DNA of 64,000 bases from Allantophomopsis cytisporea (GCA_024752435.1 CP103024.1:992001-1056000); one strand, 5' to 3'; shown: positions 1 to 14,069, counted from the first letter of the stretch. Program-made: numbers and translations. Notes: generated by a model from the sequence alone, not told the origin.

Positions 1-3000
1 ATCGAACTTCAAATAGGAACAAGTCAAGATCAGCTCCGGAACAACAATCTAAACTCTCACACCTCCGTTCATATCATCACGCTGACAACTCCGACTGGAC
101 ATGAAAGATAGAATATGATATCCTTTAAGTTCTCATGCTAAACATGTCTCTAAAGAGCAGTGGATGTCACATTACTTCGTCTATTATCACTGAACCCCTT
201 CATGACCCCTTTCGTCTCCTTCATGATGTCCTTTCCAGCAGGTTAGCATGAAATGACACGATACTTGTAAAACTTCGATCGGATTGTTGAAGGCCCATAC
301 CATCTTCAACAGACGGTCTACGATGAACGCTTACTTTGAAGAAATTAGTACAGGATTATTGACTGATCCGAGGTAATTGATTTCTTGGAGCCTGTTATTT
401 CTCGAACCCCTGTTCATATACTTCTATTGTGACTCTTGCTGGAGCTTCTCTTTCTACCACAACTCTTCCTGCCACTTCTGACATCCACTAAGGGTTCACA
501 TTCTTGAAAGCTGCACCCAGTTTCGTCATTGGAAGATTTAACTGCTTTAAGTTTTGCAAAGCCACTAGCTCCCGACATGATTTGGTGAGCCTGGCATCTG
601 GACTGAGACCTTACTACAAGGATACACAGGAAAAATAGCAGAGGACGAATAATATAGGTCTTACAGAAGATGCCACGAATCTCCAAATGGAGTAGAGAAC
701 GAGGAAGCAGTTAATGGAGACTGTTGATGATATTGATGACTGATAAAGAGAAAGTTCTTCAGGTGATAACTTGGCTTCTCTTATACAAATCGCAATATTA
801 TCAAGAGATGAAGAGAGTAGCTATCAGGCAATGGAGCTCGACATACCATGGAAGTATGTTCACGCACCAGAAAGGGAAATAGCAGGAAACACAATGTATA
901 AAATCGCACTGTACCAACAAGAAAATCCCCAAAATTTATAAGAAACTATGGAATCATGGTTTTCAAGTCATCAGAATAAGATGCATGTAAGCGGGGTTCT
1001 TTGGACGATTATTCAGGAGTTGAAGCCGTCCAGCAAGCTACTCAACGGAGTTAGCCATCCAACATAGCCTCCCATATTATACACACCAAATTATGCTATC
1101 CAGCGGCGAAAGCTTCCACACGTGACCAAAGTAATGAAGCATGTGCTTCAATAAGGTAAAGCTGAGCATTACTTCCACAGATATCAATAAAGAACGAATA
1201 TCTGACTTCCTGATCAAACAGATCGCTATCATACGACACAAACAAAACGCAAAACATATTTAGAAATCTCTGCAACATACTTCGTATAACTCGTATCGGC
1301 TATCGAGATACTAAAATAGAATACGAATTTAAACATGCACAACACCACTGAACTCAACCTTTATGGTCTACTATCCTAGCATCACATCTTGAGAGATGAC
1401 TCGTGATAAATCCCGTGCTCATCCAATGTCATTCGAATGAACAATATATCACCAACTATCGTCTGTCAGATGACGTGAGATGCGATTGCATTGCATATAG
1501 GAAATCCACCTACAACTCAGGACACCAGCGCGTCAACACGACTCACTTTGCCATGGCAACCTAGGGGTCATCAGCAATTCGTAAACCATTGTTTGCAATT
1601 GCAAGCTTCACAGATCGCAGGCCTCTTTCCTCCCTACACAAAGGAGATCTCGATTCCCAATCCGATCCATAACCCATGGTAAACAGGCGCATAGAGAAGT
1701 CTTGGGAGGATGTTGAAGATAATGTCATGTGCCTCAATCCAACCTCAGCAAGAGGATGTACGATAGAACTGCAGGAAACCGAAGATCAACTTCCACAAGA
1801 AAATTCCGCTGGAAGCGCCCCTGACGAGCTGAATGGCCCCTTTACATACATTTGCCCATCGCAAACGCACTCATCGGCCGTTGGTTCCCCATGATTTGAT
1901 GGAATAGGCCATTGGCAATGATCGACAGTCGGAACTCAAGGCATGTCGCAGTGTCCGTTTCGAAGAAAGACAGCCGCACCGAAAGGGAGAAAATGTGTGG
2001 CGGTCATACCCCCAATTTTGAGGAACCAACAACGACAGAGGGAATCCATGACGTTTTCGCCGTTGGGGATCCAGAATTCATATCTTACATTAAGATGCGT
2101 TGGGTCAATGTATTCCCCCCCCCCTTCCCCGTCGCTTCTATTCTTCTTCGCCTTTCTTTCCCCGGCTCGTTTGTGATAGAGGTGCCCGACTACCCGCCAG
2201 CTCCACCACACTGGTAAAACAGTACTAGTTAGCACGTGACGTGCTCTAAATATAAACTTCCAAGCTTCTTTGCAAGGTTAGTGGATGGGCTCCTCTTCAA
2301 AAATTTCTTGTGAGCAGGTCCCAAGGCTTGCAAGGCTGGGCAAGTGCGCCGAGAGAACGCATTCTGACGCACTAAAATGCAGCTCAGGTCGCCCATCGAT
2401 GCGCTGGACGGGAGGAATCAGAAGATAATGAAAGGGATGGACACGATGATTACACGCACAAAAAAAAACACAATGAACAACAATGCATACACAGCCTCCA
2501 TCAGAATCATCTCGTCCAGATGTACAAAAGTGATTGGCATTACTCATAGCGCTGCCCAATCACCCCTCATCCATAACCATGAATCGCGCTCAGGCGTGTC
2601 AGTCTACGGTTTCACGGTCGCGATCAGTAGCCAACCAACTCGCCCGTAGCACGAAATTGAGATTTTGATCCTCAACTACAATCTGCTGGCCACAAAGGAA
2701 TGCGCTGATGGAATGGGCAATATCTCATGTAGATTGATCTCAAATGAAGTCATCATTGGATACTTCTTCCTGAGGATTATGACGATGGGCCACTCACATT
2801 GATGCGGCCAAATTTCACACCTGCATTTTATGGGCTGCGGGGACAAATCTGGGCCCTGAAACAAATTGGCGTCGATGAATTCCTCCTTGTGAAGGGAGCT
2901 GCTGGTTATCCCCATAACGAGAGGTTTGGGATAATGCTGCATTTATGAGATTTAAAGATGTCCGCAAGTCGCTGGATACTGTTGGCACTACTACCACGAA

Positions 3001-5241
3001 TCTATCTCTCTATCAAGGAGAATAGCAATTCGACATCTATGCTTTTCAAGCTCATGCAAGCAGTTCTCTACCCAATTTCGCTTGTGCAAGGGATGAAAAA
3101 TTATGAAGACGCATCTCTCAAAATTTAATTAACCCTTTCCAGAACCCCATCGGTCGCTAGGAATCGCGCAACGCTGCACATCTCCCCAGGGCATTTGATT
3201 TGGATGTGCAGTTATCCCAATTTGTGCAGTATTGTTGTGACGCTCTCTGTCTCGAGGCAATTCAGGGCCTCAAAGAAGGTTGGCAGTGGTCTGGGGCAGT
3301 GCAAGGCGTGCAGGGAAATCAAATCGTGCGATGGCCGTCTGAGACCTCACAGGATCCACTGAACTACAAGCCCATAATTTCGAGATCCACTCACACAACC
3401 TTCCTCCGTCATGCTGATGGGGTAGACTGACCAGGAGAGCAGGCCACAACCGCTATTCCAGGGAGAAGGAGCACGCGAGATCGGTATATTCGGACAAGAA
3501 AACGTCTTGGAATGGCCGCTGTCCAGAAGTCCAGGAGGTTTCTCACTTCATATGGAAAGGATGTTTAAAAATGAAAAAAGCGAAGAAAAAACAATTATGA
3601 TTCAGGTAAATTGCTCAAGAAATGTATCATGTGCATTAAAGGCTTTACTTAGATGCCGTTATTCGAAAAGGCACTTCGTACCAAATGGAAGAACAATATC
3701 CACATACTGCAGAAAGAACAAAATGTCACGGACGCCACTGTATTTGGGTGTAAAGTGGTTCCGAGCGCCGGCTACCAGGGAGTTTAACTGAGCACCACTC
3801 CACCCTTTACAGTGCACCCCGCCAAGCTCTAAACTCTGTGTTTGTCGAATCACATAGAGCAAGCAAAGTCAAACGCAACGCCTAGAAAAGCCTAGAAAGG
3901 CTGGTGATGCTACTGTAAAATCAGGTCCGAAGGCCAAGTCCTGTGCCAATGCTCTATGGACGGTGTCGGGCTGGGCAGAAGCAACTGGTATGCGGCACGA
4001 CAATGCTGAGGGAAATCTCTGGAGAGAAGTATGGAAACCGCTAGGTATCCCCAAATCACTGAAACTCAGCGTGCGGAGATATCTCTTGACACAATCTGAT
4101 TCTTCCATGTCGATCAGGGCGGCGGTTGTGACATGCTCAGTAATGTTCCTGGAGATCTGAAGTCTTCCATGCCTGTTCTGGTACTGTAATTGGCATGGCA
4201 AATTATTCGAGGTGTGTTGATGCTATGCACATCTCCTTTCTGGCTCTCCTCTCGTGTGGTGGCTTGAAAACCCTGCCTATCCCCATGCACACGGGAGGGT
4301 GTAGTGCTGTCCCCGTGGCGGTAGTGGGCCTTGTCTAGGAGTTCTAGAGATGTCTAACACTATGAGGGGAGACAATGTGTGTGCTGAGAGGAGAGACAGA
4401 GGAGGTTGAGGTTGCTGGTTGGGTGGATGAGGATGGCTGGTAGAGTAGTCGAGTAGATTGAGTGTAATGGCGTGAATGAATGAATCGAGTGAATCGAGTG
4501 CAGTGATCATACTTCGTCGTACCTGAGCCAGTCGATAATAGTGTTGGTTGGTGTTGTATTAGAGTGTGGACCAGCGGAGGCGAGTGGAGACTGTTTCTCT
4601 CTTAATTCGCTTGATACTCAAGTCAACTTTACTATGGATAGAATAGAATACTTGCTAAGTTTGATACTCCTTGGCCTCCATGATCCATTCGATACATATG
4701 CTGTACTAGAATACAACTCGAACTTCTAAGTACCAGTAATGGATAACGAGTGGCTGGATATTCCTAGTCGTAGTCGATTAATCACTCCATGCTTCCCGCC
4801 CAGCAATGACCCAGCAAGTAAGAGCCAGCGGACCCAGCATGGTCAGCACGGCCAGCCCTGTGCCAAGGAGTGAGAAACATCAATCTAAACATAATCTCAT
4901 GCATCTGGTGCAATGCGACTTTAACTGCCACTGCTTTCCTGCTTTTTCTTGTCTTGATCTTTCTTTCCTTCTCATACCACTTTCAACCTCTTCCTCCCCA
5001 ACCACCAAAACTTGTTCTTTCTTCAACCTTTTTATAAACATTTGGCCAACTCATTCGTTGTTGTTGCCTTTTAATACTAAGTATTCTCGAACGCGTTCTC
5101 TCACTCTCTCGAGACGCTTCACTTTCGGATTGTTGATTCCTTATTTACTCGAAATCACACGAACGACACACGACGTATATCCCGTCTCACCCACGAACAA
5201 ATTTCTAGATTTATATTTCCATTGTCATACATATCAACATC
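1..5241. other. Intergenic / no supported gene
   Basis: I see no recognisable protein family in this stretch. All open frames are short (about 110 codons at most, apart from a 171-codon frame at 4806-5321 that overlaps the leader and first exon of the next gene). The last 400 bases before 5242 are pyrimidine-rich and fit a promoter and 5' leader of the GH72 gene. A C-rich run sits near 2115-2125. One short frame at 414-686 on the minus strand is listed separately. Confidence 0.6.
414..686 (-). CDS. Possible small secreted protein (weak candidate)
   Basis: A 90-codon frame begins at an ATG at 686. Residues about 12-28 form a hydrophobic stretch (RPLLFFLCILVV) after a basic start, which resembles a signal peptide or membrane anchor. 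The remainder is rich in Ser, Lys and Arg and contains several Cys residues. No family is recognised and no intron is obvious. The frame lies in a region without other genes, so it could be chance. Size, hydrophobic leader and Cys content are typical of small secreted proteins of fungi, but that is the only support. Confidence 0.2.
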   Translation of the reverse strand: MEIRGIFCKTYIIRPLLFFLCILVVRSQSRCQAHQIMSGASGFAKLKAVKSSNDETGCSFQECEPLVDVRSGRKSCGRKRSSSKSHNRSI

Positions 5242-6731
5242 ATGAAGTCATTCAGTGTTGCAGCCTCCGTTGTGGCGGCCGCTTCTTTCGCAGCAGCAGC
5301 TCCATCTCCAGCACAGGTTGAGGCCAGAGCCACTAGCACCGGCTCCTCGTCCCTTCCAACCATCACAGTCAAGGGCAATGGTGAGTTATAATTTCACACA
5401 TCATTTATCAATTAATCATTTCTAACATCTCTAAGCCTTTTTTTCCGGTGACGACCGTTTCTACATCCGTGGAGTCGACTACCAGCCGGGAGGATCCTCC
5501 GAGGTCGTCGACCCTATTGCCGACCCAGACTCCTGCAAGCGTGATATTGCGAAGTTCACCGAGTTGGGCTTGAACACCATCCGTGTGTACACTGTCGATA
5601 ACACTGCTTCCCACGATGAGTGTATGACCGCATTGGCCGAGGCTGGTATCTACCTCGTCTTGGATGTCAACACACCAAAGTACTCGCTCAACCGCGCCGA
5701 CCCAGCAGCATCCTACAACGATGCCTACCTCCAGAGTATCTTCGCCACCATCGATGCCTTCGCCAATTACACCAACACACTCGCCTTCTTCTCCGGTAAC
5801 GAAGTCATCAACGACGACTCTACCACCTCTGCTGCCCCTTACGTTAAGGCTGTCACCCGTGACATGCGTCAATACCTCGGAAACCGTAACTACCGCCAGA
5901 TCCCTGTTGGATACTCCGCTGCCGATGTCAACTCCAACCGTCTTGAGATGGCCGAGTACATGAACTGTGGAACTGACGACGAGCGCTCTGATTTCTTCGC
6001 TTTCAACGACTACTCTTGGTGTGACCCATCTTCCCTGCAAGTCTCTGGCTGGGACCAAAAGGTCAAGAACTTCACCGGATATGGTATCCCTCTCTTGTAA
6101 GACTTCTCACTCTTGTTTTCCATATATCAAGAGTCTAACTTCTCTTAGCCTTTCTGAGTATGGTTGCAACACCAACACACGTACCTTCGGTGCCGTCGCC
6201 TCCATCTACAGCACCGATATGACCAGTGTCTACTCCGGCGGTCTCGTCTACGAGTACTCCGAGGAAGACTCCGGCTACGGACTCGTCAACATCTCCGGTA
6301 CCACCGTCACTGAGCGTCCTGATTTCACCGAGCTCAAGAATGCGCTCGCCAACACCACTAACCCAACCGGCGACGGCAACTACAACGCCACTGGTGGTGC
6401 ATCTGGATGCCCAGCCAACAGCGCAAACTGGAACGTCACCTCCGATGCTCTCCCAGCTATCCCAGACAAGGCCAAGGACTACATGACCAACGGTGCCGGC
6501 ACCGGCCCAGGTCTCAAGGGTGCTGGATCCCAGAACGCTGGTGGAACTTCCACTGGTACCGCTTCTGCTGGCTCTGGCGAGGTCACCGCTACCGGCTCTT
6601 CCTCCTCCGCCTCCTCTACCTCTTCCTCCAAGACTTCCTCTGGTGCTTCTCTCCGCGCTGCCGACAACGCACCTATTTTCGTTGGAGGTGTCGTGGTGCT
6701 CTGCACTTTCTTTGGAGCTTACCTTTTGTAG
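5242..6731 (+). CDS. 1,3-beta-glucanosyltransferase, GH72, GPI-anchored (GAS/GEL type)
   Basis: Exons 5242-5380, 5436-6096 and 6149-6731 encode 460 residues. The family cuts and re-ligates 1,3-beta-glucan chains at the outer face of the plasma membrane and so lengthens wall glucan. Visible features are a signal peptide (about residues 1-20), a GH72 catalytic domain, and two catalytic glutamates: E169 in the FFSGNEV motif and E270 in FLSEYGC. Their spacing of 101 residues is as in yeast Gas1. The catalytic domain is followed by a Ser/Thr/Gly-rich linker and a hydrophobic C-terminal tail (about 440-460) of the type replaced by a GPI anchor. The Cys-rich CBM43 (X8) module found in Gas1-like members is absent, so this is the shorter GEL1-like class. 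The start is the first ATG before the signal peptide. Both introns have good GT and AG sites and restore the frame exactly. Confidence 0.95.
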
Positions 6732-7321
6732 AGTGTTTGAATAGTGTGTGCGAACTTTGCATTGGATTGGTTTGGGCTTTGTTTACTTCAGCTTCGAGCT
6801 TCGGCTTGTGTACAGTAGGATAGTGCATTTTTATGCGCAGGAGTGAAATATATTATATTTGAACTTTGAAGGATCAGACCTTGACTGTGAGAGTGGATTT
6901 GATTGTGAATGTGCAGATGGGGAATTATACTAATTCTGATTTTGGATGAAGTGCTATTTGTCAAGCATGAGATACGCATAGCCAAGGCTATCTAACTCTT
7001 CTGTCGATGATTTTAAATCGAACGCGGAGGCTAGTGAACTATGTCTTGAAGTACGCAAGGAATCACCTCGATATGAATCGTGAAAGATGTTGAGAAGTGA
7101 GAATACATATGGTACATTGTCTTGAGCTTGATGGGTAGGAAGGGAAAATGACCAAGCAACCACCTAGGGGCTAGGAATCATTCCAACACTTGGCTTTTAT
7201 TTAAGAAAGACGTCAGATATCGATATTCAATTTCATTTCTCTAGAGCATCACTCCGTAATCTACAACTAGTAAAGTCTTTAGACCATCCTCAAAGAATGC
7301 AATCTTCATCTCACAACCCTA
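6732..7321. other. Intergenic region between convergent genes
   Basis: This stretch lies between the stop codons of the GH72 gene and the major facilitator gene on the opposite strand. It is AT-rich and should hold both 3' untranslated regions. No gene or repeat is seen. Confidence 0.6.
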
Positions 7322-10300
7322 TTAACTCTTATTGTCCTCAAACTCATACCTCTTACTCAGTCTGCTCTTCTTCGGTGCCCTCGTTCCCCTCCTTACTGGG
7401 CTCCTCGGCACCATGCCCGATGTCGAGCCAGTATCCATAGCAGTAGCTCCAACCGGCAAATCCGACAGCTCAACACCACGATGAGGATCAACCTGCGGCA
7501 CTCTTCTCAAACTACCGAGCGGGCTCCTACTTATCTGCTCTCTTACCCTACCCCCCACGCTCTCTAGCATCGCAAGGTTGGGATGTCTACCTTCAAGGCT
7601 TTTCTCATCGATCAATTTATTCCTGCGTCGGATCTCACTCCATCGACTCATGCTACCGAGTTCCAGCACACTCATGCGTCGTGTCTTGCCACTAGGATTG
7701 CCTATAATGACTGGTCTCCAGGGTTCCTCTTCTTCGAGACCCGTGATGGATCTGCGGACTGCGGATTCTCGACGGGCGCGGCCCCACGCTTCCACCTCGC
7801 CTTTCTTGCTGTTAGGGATGATCTGCACTTCTTTCCAGCGGACGAGTACGCAGAGAAGGAGGATCGTGAGGACGAGTAGAATGGCTGCCATTATTCCTGT
7901 GGCGAGTTTCTGACCAAGATGGCGTTGTGCTACGCCACCAACACCAGTCGCAGCTGCGGCGATCAGGAAGCCAAAGCCTTGGGTGAGAGCGAATGCACTT
8001 GAAACGCGGGGAAAAGAGGAATAATTGGTACGCTTGTTGGACGTACGGTCACCGGACGATCCTCGTGGCCGACCCGTCATTCCAGGCTGTAAATCAGAGG
8101 TGTCAAATGCCTCCATGACGATACCGTGACATTCTGCAATTGCTAGGTTACTCAAGAAGCCGATGAGAGCAGCGAATATGACAGGCAATATGAATGGTGT
8201 GCCTGGTCCTCCGGAGGAGAGAGTATACGCTAATCCTGCGAATGGAAGAACAAGTGTGAATATAGATCTTCGGATGAGATGAGATGACCAAGTCACACGC
8301 TTCTCGAAAGTCATACTGTCGGTACGTTGAGGATGATGTCTGGCGCGAGAGAACAGTGATGCCTTCTGAAATGGAACAGCGAGAAGTGCTCCGATTGGTA
8401 CAGAAGAGACACAAGCGCCAACATATGGCGATCTGAAGCGGTAATATTTCGAAGTCAGAGAGCCAAGCAACTGTATATATTAGTTTTGAGGTAGAGTGTG
8501 GTGATGAATTGACTTACGACAACAATTAGTACGACTTGACCATAAATCCAAGCAACGTACAGTGACATAATCAAGAATCCAGGTTGCCTCAACATATTGA
8601 CTGATAGCAAAACACCTTGGTGAAACTCTTCACCCCACCACTTAGGCCCCGTCCCTTTCCTATGCATCATGACTTCCCCGCGTGCTATACGTCTTGAAAC
8701 TTCGTTATTCTTTGTCTGTACCTCAGCAATGGATCTTCTATATGCTGACCTTCGAGTCTCGGGTGCAAGAATGTTGAGAAGCAGGACAGTAGCAAAAATT
8801 ATGATACTGATGTAGATGCCCCAAGAGGGAGCCAGGGTATCGATAATGACTGCACCGACCAAGAAACCAACACCTATTGAACCGATGAAGCACCATGTCC
8901 ATATTCCTAGCCAGAGTCCCATCCCTCCACCGTGTCTTCGAACATCAAACTCATCAACGACCTCTTGGTGCGGATTGCCGCTTTGCAAAGACGCCCCGAA
9001 GAGATCTGTAAGAATGGATTTGAAGTTTATGTTGGCAAAGCCAAGCGAAAAGCCCATCAGTGCTCTTGGTAGAAGCAATCCAACTCTCCAATACCTAACA
9101 TATGGAGATCTAATACTGCCAATCGCAACCGCCTGTGGAAACAAGAGAGGCATCGCAATTGTCATAGCAGCCAGAATGTAAGGTTTTCGTCCATGCAGTA
9201 AGGGAAGCGGCCAGAATAGCATCGTAGAAATGGCGAGACCAACAAAGAAGAATACATTCCCAAGAATAGCATAATGGTGAAAGTCGACAATATAGTACTG
9301 AATAGAGGGTACCATACCAGCATAAATACCAATAATGATTCCGATCATTGCGGTACTAATACAAGCGACTGAAGCAACCCATCTCTTCCGGAAGGTTGAC
9401 CAGTCTCGCGCAACTGGTTGACGCTTGTGAGATCTTGTCAAGCTGAATCCATGGTGCTCCTTCAAGCTCACATGAGATCTACCTCTCAGACTCGGAATTA
9501 GGTGCGGACGATGTAGACGGCGTCCACTCAGGTGTCTTTTCGGTAGCTGGCTCTCTCCTCGTAATGCCTCAGAATCTTGAGACTCTATAGCTCTTCCGGA
9601 CCGAGACGGCCCAGCTTCTGGCGGAACATCCGTGGCATGACTTCTTATACCGGTTGGTGTTTCAAAGTCAACAAAAGTCTCCGGTGGGCCATCAAGACTA
9701 TGATGTGAATACAATGTCAAGGTATCATGATCCCGCTGGGCTTCAGGGGCAAAGTCAACAGCAGAAGACGTTGCTGGTTCAGGGATTTGCGCATTCTGGT
9801 TCTCTGGTAAACGCTGAGCAGATGATGGCTTACTCAGCTGTCTATTTCTCACCATCTCCCTCAATTTGAGCGAACTTTGACGAATCTGGATTGGCGGTTC
9901 ATGAAATACACGAATATATTCTCGCACCTCGCGTTTGTTTGGCAAGGCCTTGGGGTCTTTCGGTCGGACAACTGGCGCAAAATCGTCCTCGTAAGGAGCC
10001 TTGATAGGATTGGCCAATGATATGGTATTTCGTCTCTGGTTTCTCTCTATGGTGGGCTTGTAGTACTTATTATCATCAGCTGGCAAAGGAATAGACGCGG
10101 GGTCGGTTGCAGGGTCTTTTCGCGATGAATATTCCATTACAAGAGATATAGGTGAAGATAAAGCCTTTAGGTAGACCGGCATTCCAAAATAATCGCCAGA
10201 TACATTCGGATCATCGTCGGGTCTTTTAAGCCTAGGAGCGACGTTGTCAGGTCCTCTCAATTCTTCGAGTGCATCTGTTTCGCCTGGTTGAACAACAAGC

Positions 10301-13300
10301 TCTCGAGGATATGGAGACAATCCTCGTTCGGTGCGCTGTTCATGCCCAGATCTTTCTGGCTGACGCAAATCGACAGCATGATGAGCAGTTCTAGAAACTG
10401 TCTTCATTTTGTATTGAGACGGCTCATTTCCTGAAAAGTCGACAGTCTCTTCTGCACTGAAAACGCTTGAAGAAGAGTAAAAAGTGCTCTCTGTATAAGC
10501 ACTCTCGTGCATACTCTCTATGCTAGTATACCGCTCAGTTGGATGACGACGTATGGCCACATCAGTACGCCAGCTAGGTACTTTTTGCGGCTCAGAGATA
10601 CTATCAACGGACTCATCTGAGACACCTACACGCCTGCTTTCAAGCACAGCGATTGACTTTTCAAGCAAATTTGGAACGAATTGACCATCTTCCCTATCTA
10701 CAGCCTCGTGTGCAATAAGAAGCGCGTCATTCAACAAATGTTCGAGGTCTGTAATGGTCTTGGTAAACGTCTCAGATGCGTTGTTCTGATCAAGCGCAGG
10801 CGTAACACCAAGATATAGCTTCTTGACTGGTATCTCGGGTGCTGATTCTGATCTTACACGGTCATCTGATGATGACAAACCCTTACGTGTACGAGGTGGC
10901 AGAGCTGTGAGTCTTGGTGCATATGGCTCTTCATTATTCAGCAATTCACGAAGCCAATGAACAGATCGCCTTCCCACACTGGATTTTGTACTTTCAGTTG
11001 CCATATTCAGCCTCAATGGCTGCGGTAGTATCTGAGACAACGCTGGTAAAGCATTTGCAAATGCGGATGGGCGAGATATAGCTGAGTCAATGGAGGACGA
11101 ATTTGAGCAACCTCTTCCAAGACGCTTGTCTAAAGGACTATATCCAACCTGACCTTCAACTTGCGGCTTTTCCACAACCGGTGTGGATGAACTTGTAAGC
11201 TCAGTTTGAACCCGTTTAAGTGAAGATTGACGTGTTGGCACAGGGGCGTAAGCACCAGTTGCTTGGCGATTCTTGAAAGGAGAAGTCCAAGAAGGTCCTG
11301 CTTTTGAAGTTGATGGCTCTGGAAACTTTGCTATGTTATCCTCAAGCTGTAATGAGGTGTGGTTGTCACTATCAATATCTTGATTTGGCTCGATAAGTTT
11401 TTCATAGGAGCCTAAAGTCGCCGGCAGGTCGAACATTGAACCACTATTGATACCAATACTTGTGCGTGAGAAAGGATTTAAACTATATTGTGACGGTGAG
11501 TATTGGCCTGGAGCAACATGACCAATCTCTGAAGTCGGTGAAAGATTAGCTTGAGAAAAGCTCTCGGGGTTTTTTGGAATGGGTTCCGTGGCCATTCCGT
11601 GGCCTGTCGAAGGGCTTGCATTCTTTGATCGCAACGGGACATCATCATAATTTTCTATGTTAATTTGTGAGACGCTTCGCTTGTCATCTTTTGGACTTGC
11701 ACTCCATACGCTCGCTCTCCTCAGATACTGATCCGTAATATTTGCTGCCTCTGCTAAGGCATCCGCAACAAGTTTTCGGTAGGCAGCTGAAGCTCTACTT
11801 GACTCTACTCGGTGTGGAGCGATAGCATCATGCACAGCTTTTCGGATAGCTTCTTGAACTACATCGTGTACCGACTGTTCCACTCCAGGTACAAAATCCC
11901 AATACGGCTCCTTGTTGGCTGGGGCTGCAGATGATTTGCGGCGGTTTTGATAGCTTTGCGTTACAGTAGCTGGAATTCCAATGTGATCGGGGATAACTAA
12001 GGGAGAGTTTATAGGTTTTCTTGACATTTCAATGCCTCCCTTGTCGTCTGGTAAGGGTGTATGAGCAGCAACGATGCGAAATTTTGATAAAGCATCAATT
12101 GCTGGATGTGCTTCATGATAAACGATTCCCTTTTCATTATGTTCTTCATGGCTTCCGTGAGATGCTGCGGTCTTGGCTGCGGAAAGCACTGGAGGAACAG
12201 GCAAGCCTAGATCAACAGGCTGTGGGGACGAAATCGAAGATTTCAGGAGAGCATGACGATAAGCTGAACTCTTGGACGCAATAGATATGAGTGAAGGTGA
12301 ATTGGCTCGAGGTAGGTAAGAAAGCTTTGGGGGATGGGCATGTTCAGTAAAAGCAGCAGTGGTCTGGCTCTCTGGTAGATCCTCGGTGAAGATGGATTGT
12401 TGACGTGAAGAGCTCCTCCTTCCGCCAGTACTGACGGAACTGGGCTTGGAATTTGGCACATTCGTACCAATGCCGACTGATCCAGGGTTAATCGCAGCAG
12501 ATGCAGTTACCAACTCTGATCGATAGCTGCCTGGAACGTGAAATAAATTGGGACGTAGATGTTGCTCTACCCCTTCTCCGATAGAAAGACTAGTAGAACC
12601 GGGGGCTTCTTCTGCCCGAGAAGGACTCTCATCCAATATCGAAGAGCCAATGCTGGCTTGGACTGGCTTCACCTCAAACCTTGGCCCATTGACCTGCATA
12701 GTCTTCAAAGTGATCTTCGGCGAGCGCGTTCCAAGAGATGGAGTCTTGTCTTGTAGAACCAGGCGCGGAAATCGGAAGCCCTTCTCTTCAACGAAGTCCT
12801 GAGAAGCTTTCCGTGAGATTTGACCTGGGACACTGGCGTCCTGTTTTTCATGCTTGAGGAGTGGTGTTGATTGAAGTAAACCATGTTCGCGGTTGCTTTC
12901 ATGCGTGAAGGTCTCATCCACAGCCTCTACAGTTGTCTGAGCGGTGATTTCCCCAAGGAGTTTCTTGGTAGCTTTGATATCGTCAGCCGAACTTGTTGTT
13001 CGCAGTTTAGACCGCTTGCCTAGTGGAGCAGCGTCTGAGGGACTTCTTGTGATTTGAATACTCATGCTCCTTCTTGGTAGATAAAAAGACTCTGTCAAAA
13101 AGCTCAATCTACCGGTGCTAGAATGAGCAGTTTTTGCAACGCTCTTTGCGGACCTAAAGTCAAAGCTCTGGTTTGTTACACTTTCAAGATCGTGGGTTTG
13201 ACGAGAAAGGAGCAGGGCAATCCGGCTGGAGATGCTTGCCTCTACTTTGAGAGCCGTCTGATAGTCTAGGCCGGTACTCTCAATTGTCGATGATCGTCTT

Positions 13301-13371
13301 CTTACCGGCGAGAGCACTTCTACCGGACCTTGCGAGTAATTGACCATCGAAAGGATTGTAGAAGCGTGCAA
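7322..13371 (-). CDS. Major facilitator superfamily transporter with about 1290-residue disordered N-terminal extension
   Basis: Exons 13371-8518 and 8470-7322 encode 2000 residues. The 47-base intron has a GTAAGT donor and an ACAG acceptor, and codons join without a split. Residues from about 1295 onward carry some 12 hydrophobic segments. Six precede a charged loop (about 1500-1590) and six follow, which is the MFS layout; the segment 2-3 loop reads HGRKPY, close to the MFS G-R-K/R signature. The first 1290 residues are Ser/Pro/Thr-rich, with short charged runs and no recognisable domain. The C-terminus (about 1830-2000) is also hydrophilic and basic. The substrate cannot be told; drug:H+ antiporter-like families are nearest by overall look. 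Translation may begin at 13371 or at the ATG at 13347. The size is far above the usual 450-650 residues, although long cytosolic extensions exist in fungal MFS proteins. Phosphorylation of the tail is a plausible means of control, but that is inference. Confidence 0.85.
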
Positions 13372-14069
13372 GAGTGAACACTAGGTGATAAATGAAATAT
13401 CCAATAAAGACATAAGGTAATTATGAATGTGATTAGTGAGGTGAGTAAAAAAGAATGTGATTGAGAGATAGTGTTAAAAGAGAGCTTAAGATCAGAGACA
13501 AGAGATGTAGATCTCCAAAAGCAGTGATCTCCATCGAAGCAGGCACGTTGTCTCTTGCTCTTACCTATCGCTGTCAAAAGCAAGCACATTAAGTAGAACT
13601 CCTTTGGGCCTACGATTGTCAGCCAAAACATTTTTCTCTCGTTCCCATCTCTGTCTATCGAAAGAACTGGCATAATTGGTCCACGCAAACCAATCAAGGA
13701 ATCATTGTTTTTGGGAAGCATGTTAGAATAGTCATATTATCAAGAACGCTGTATAGCATGTATCAAAGATTAATGATTATCAATCTTGCAACCATCTAAA
13801 GTAAAGATTGAAAAAAAGCATAGTGTAATCGACGGCCATTACATTACTATCATAGCATTGACAATCAAGCGGGCACGACATCATAGCAGGACATCTCAGC
13901 GGCTCCTCGCTCGGGAATGCGCCGCCAAGCCGGGAAGGAGCCGGCGCTTATCGCACCCCACTCCCACCTTTCGATAGCGATAACGGCAGCAAGCTCACCA
14001 AGCAGGCCGAGTCCAAGCTCAAGCACAAACACCGTGAAGCATAAAGCTCCAGCACGTCCCACCACGCAA
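13372..14069. other. Divergent promoter region
   Basis: This spacer separates the start codons of the minus-strand transporter and the plus-strand omega-amidase, so it should hold both promoters. A frame in the left part is short and overlaps the transporter start. An in-frame upstream ATG of the amidase lies at 13917. Confidence 0.6.

Noticed and set aside
5408..6058. Long minus-strand open frame (216 codons) across the GH72 gene
   Set aside because: It is the complement of a strongly biased coding exon; the plus-strand frame carries the catalytic motifs and proper splicing.
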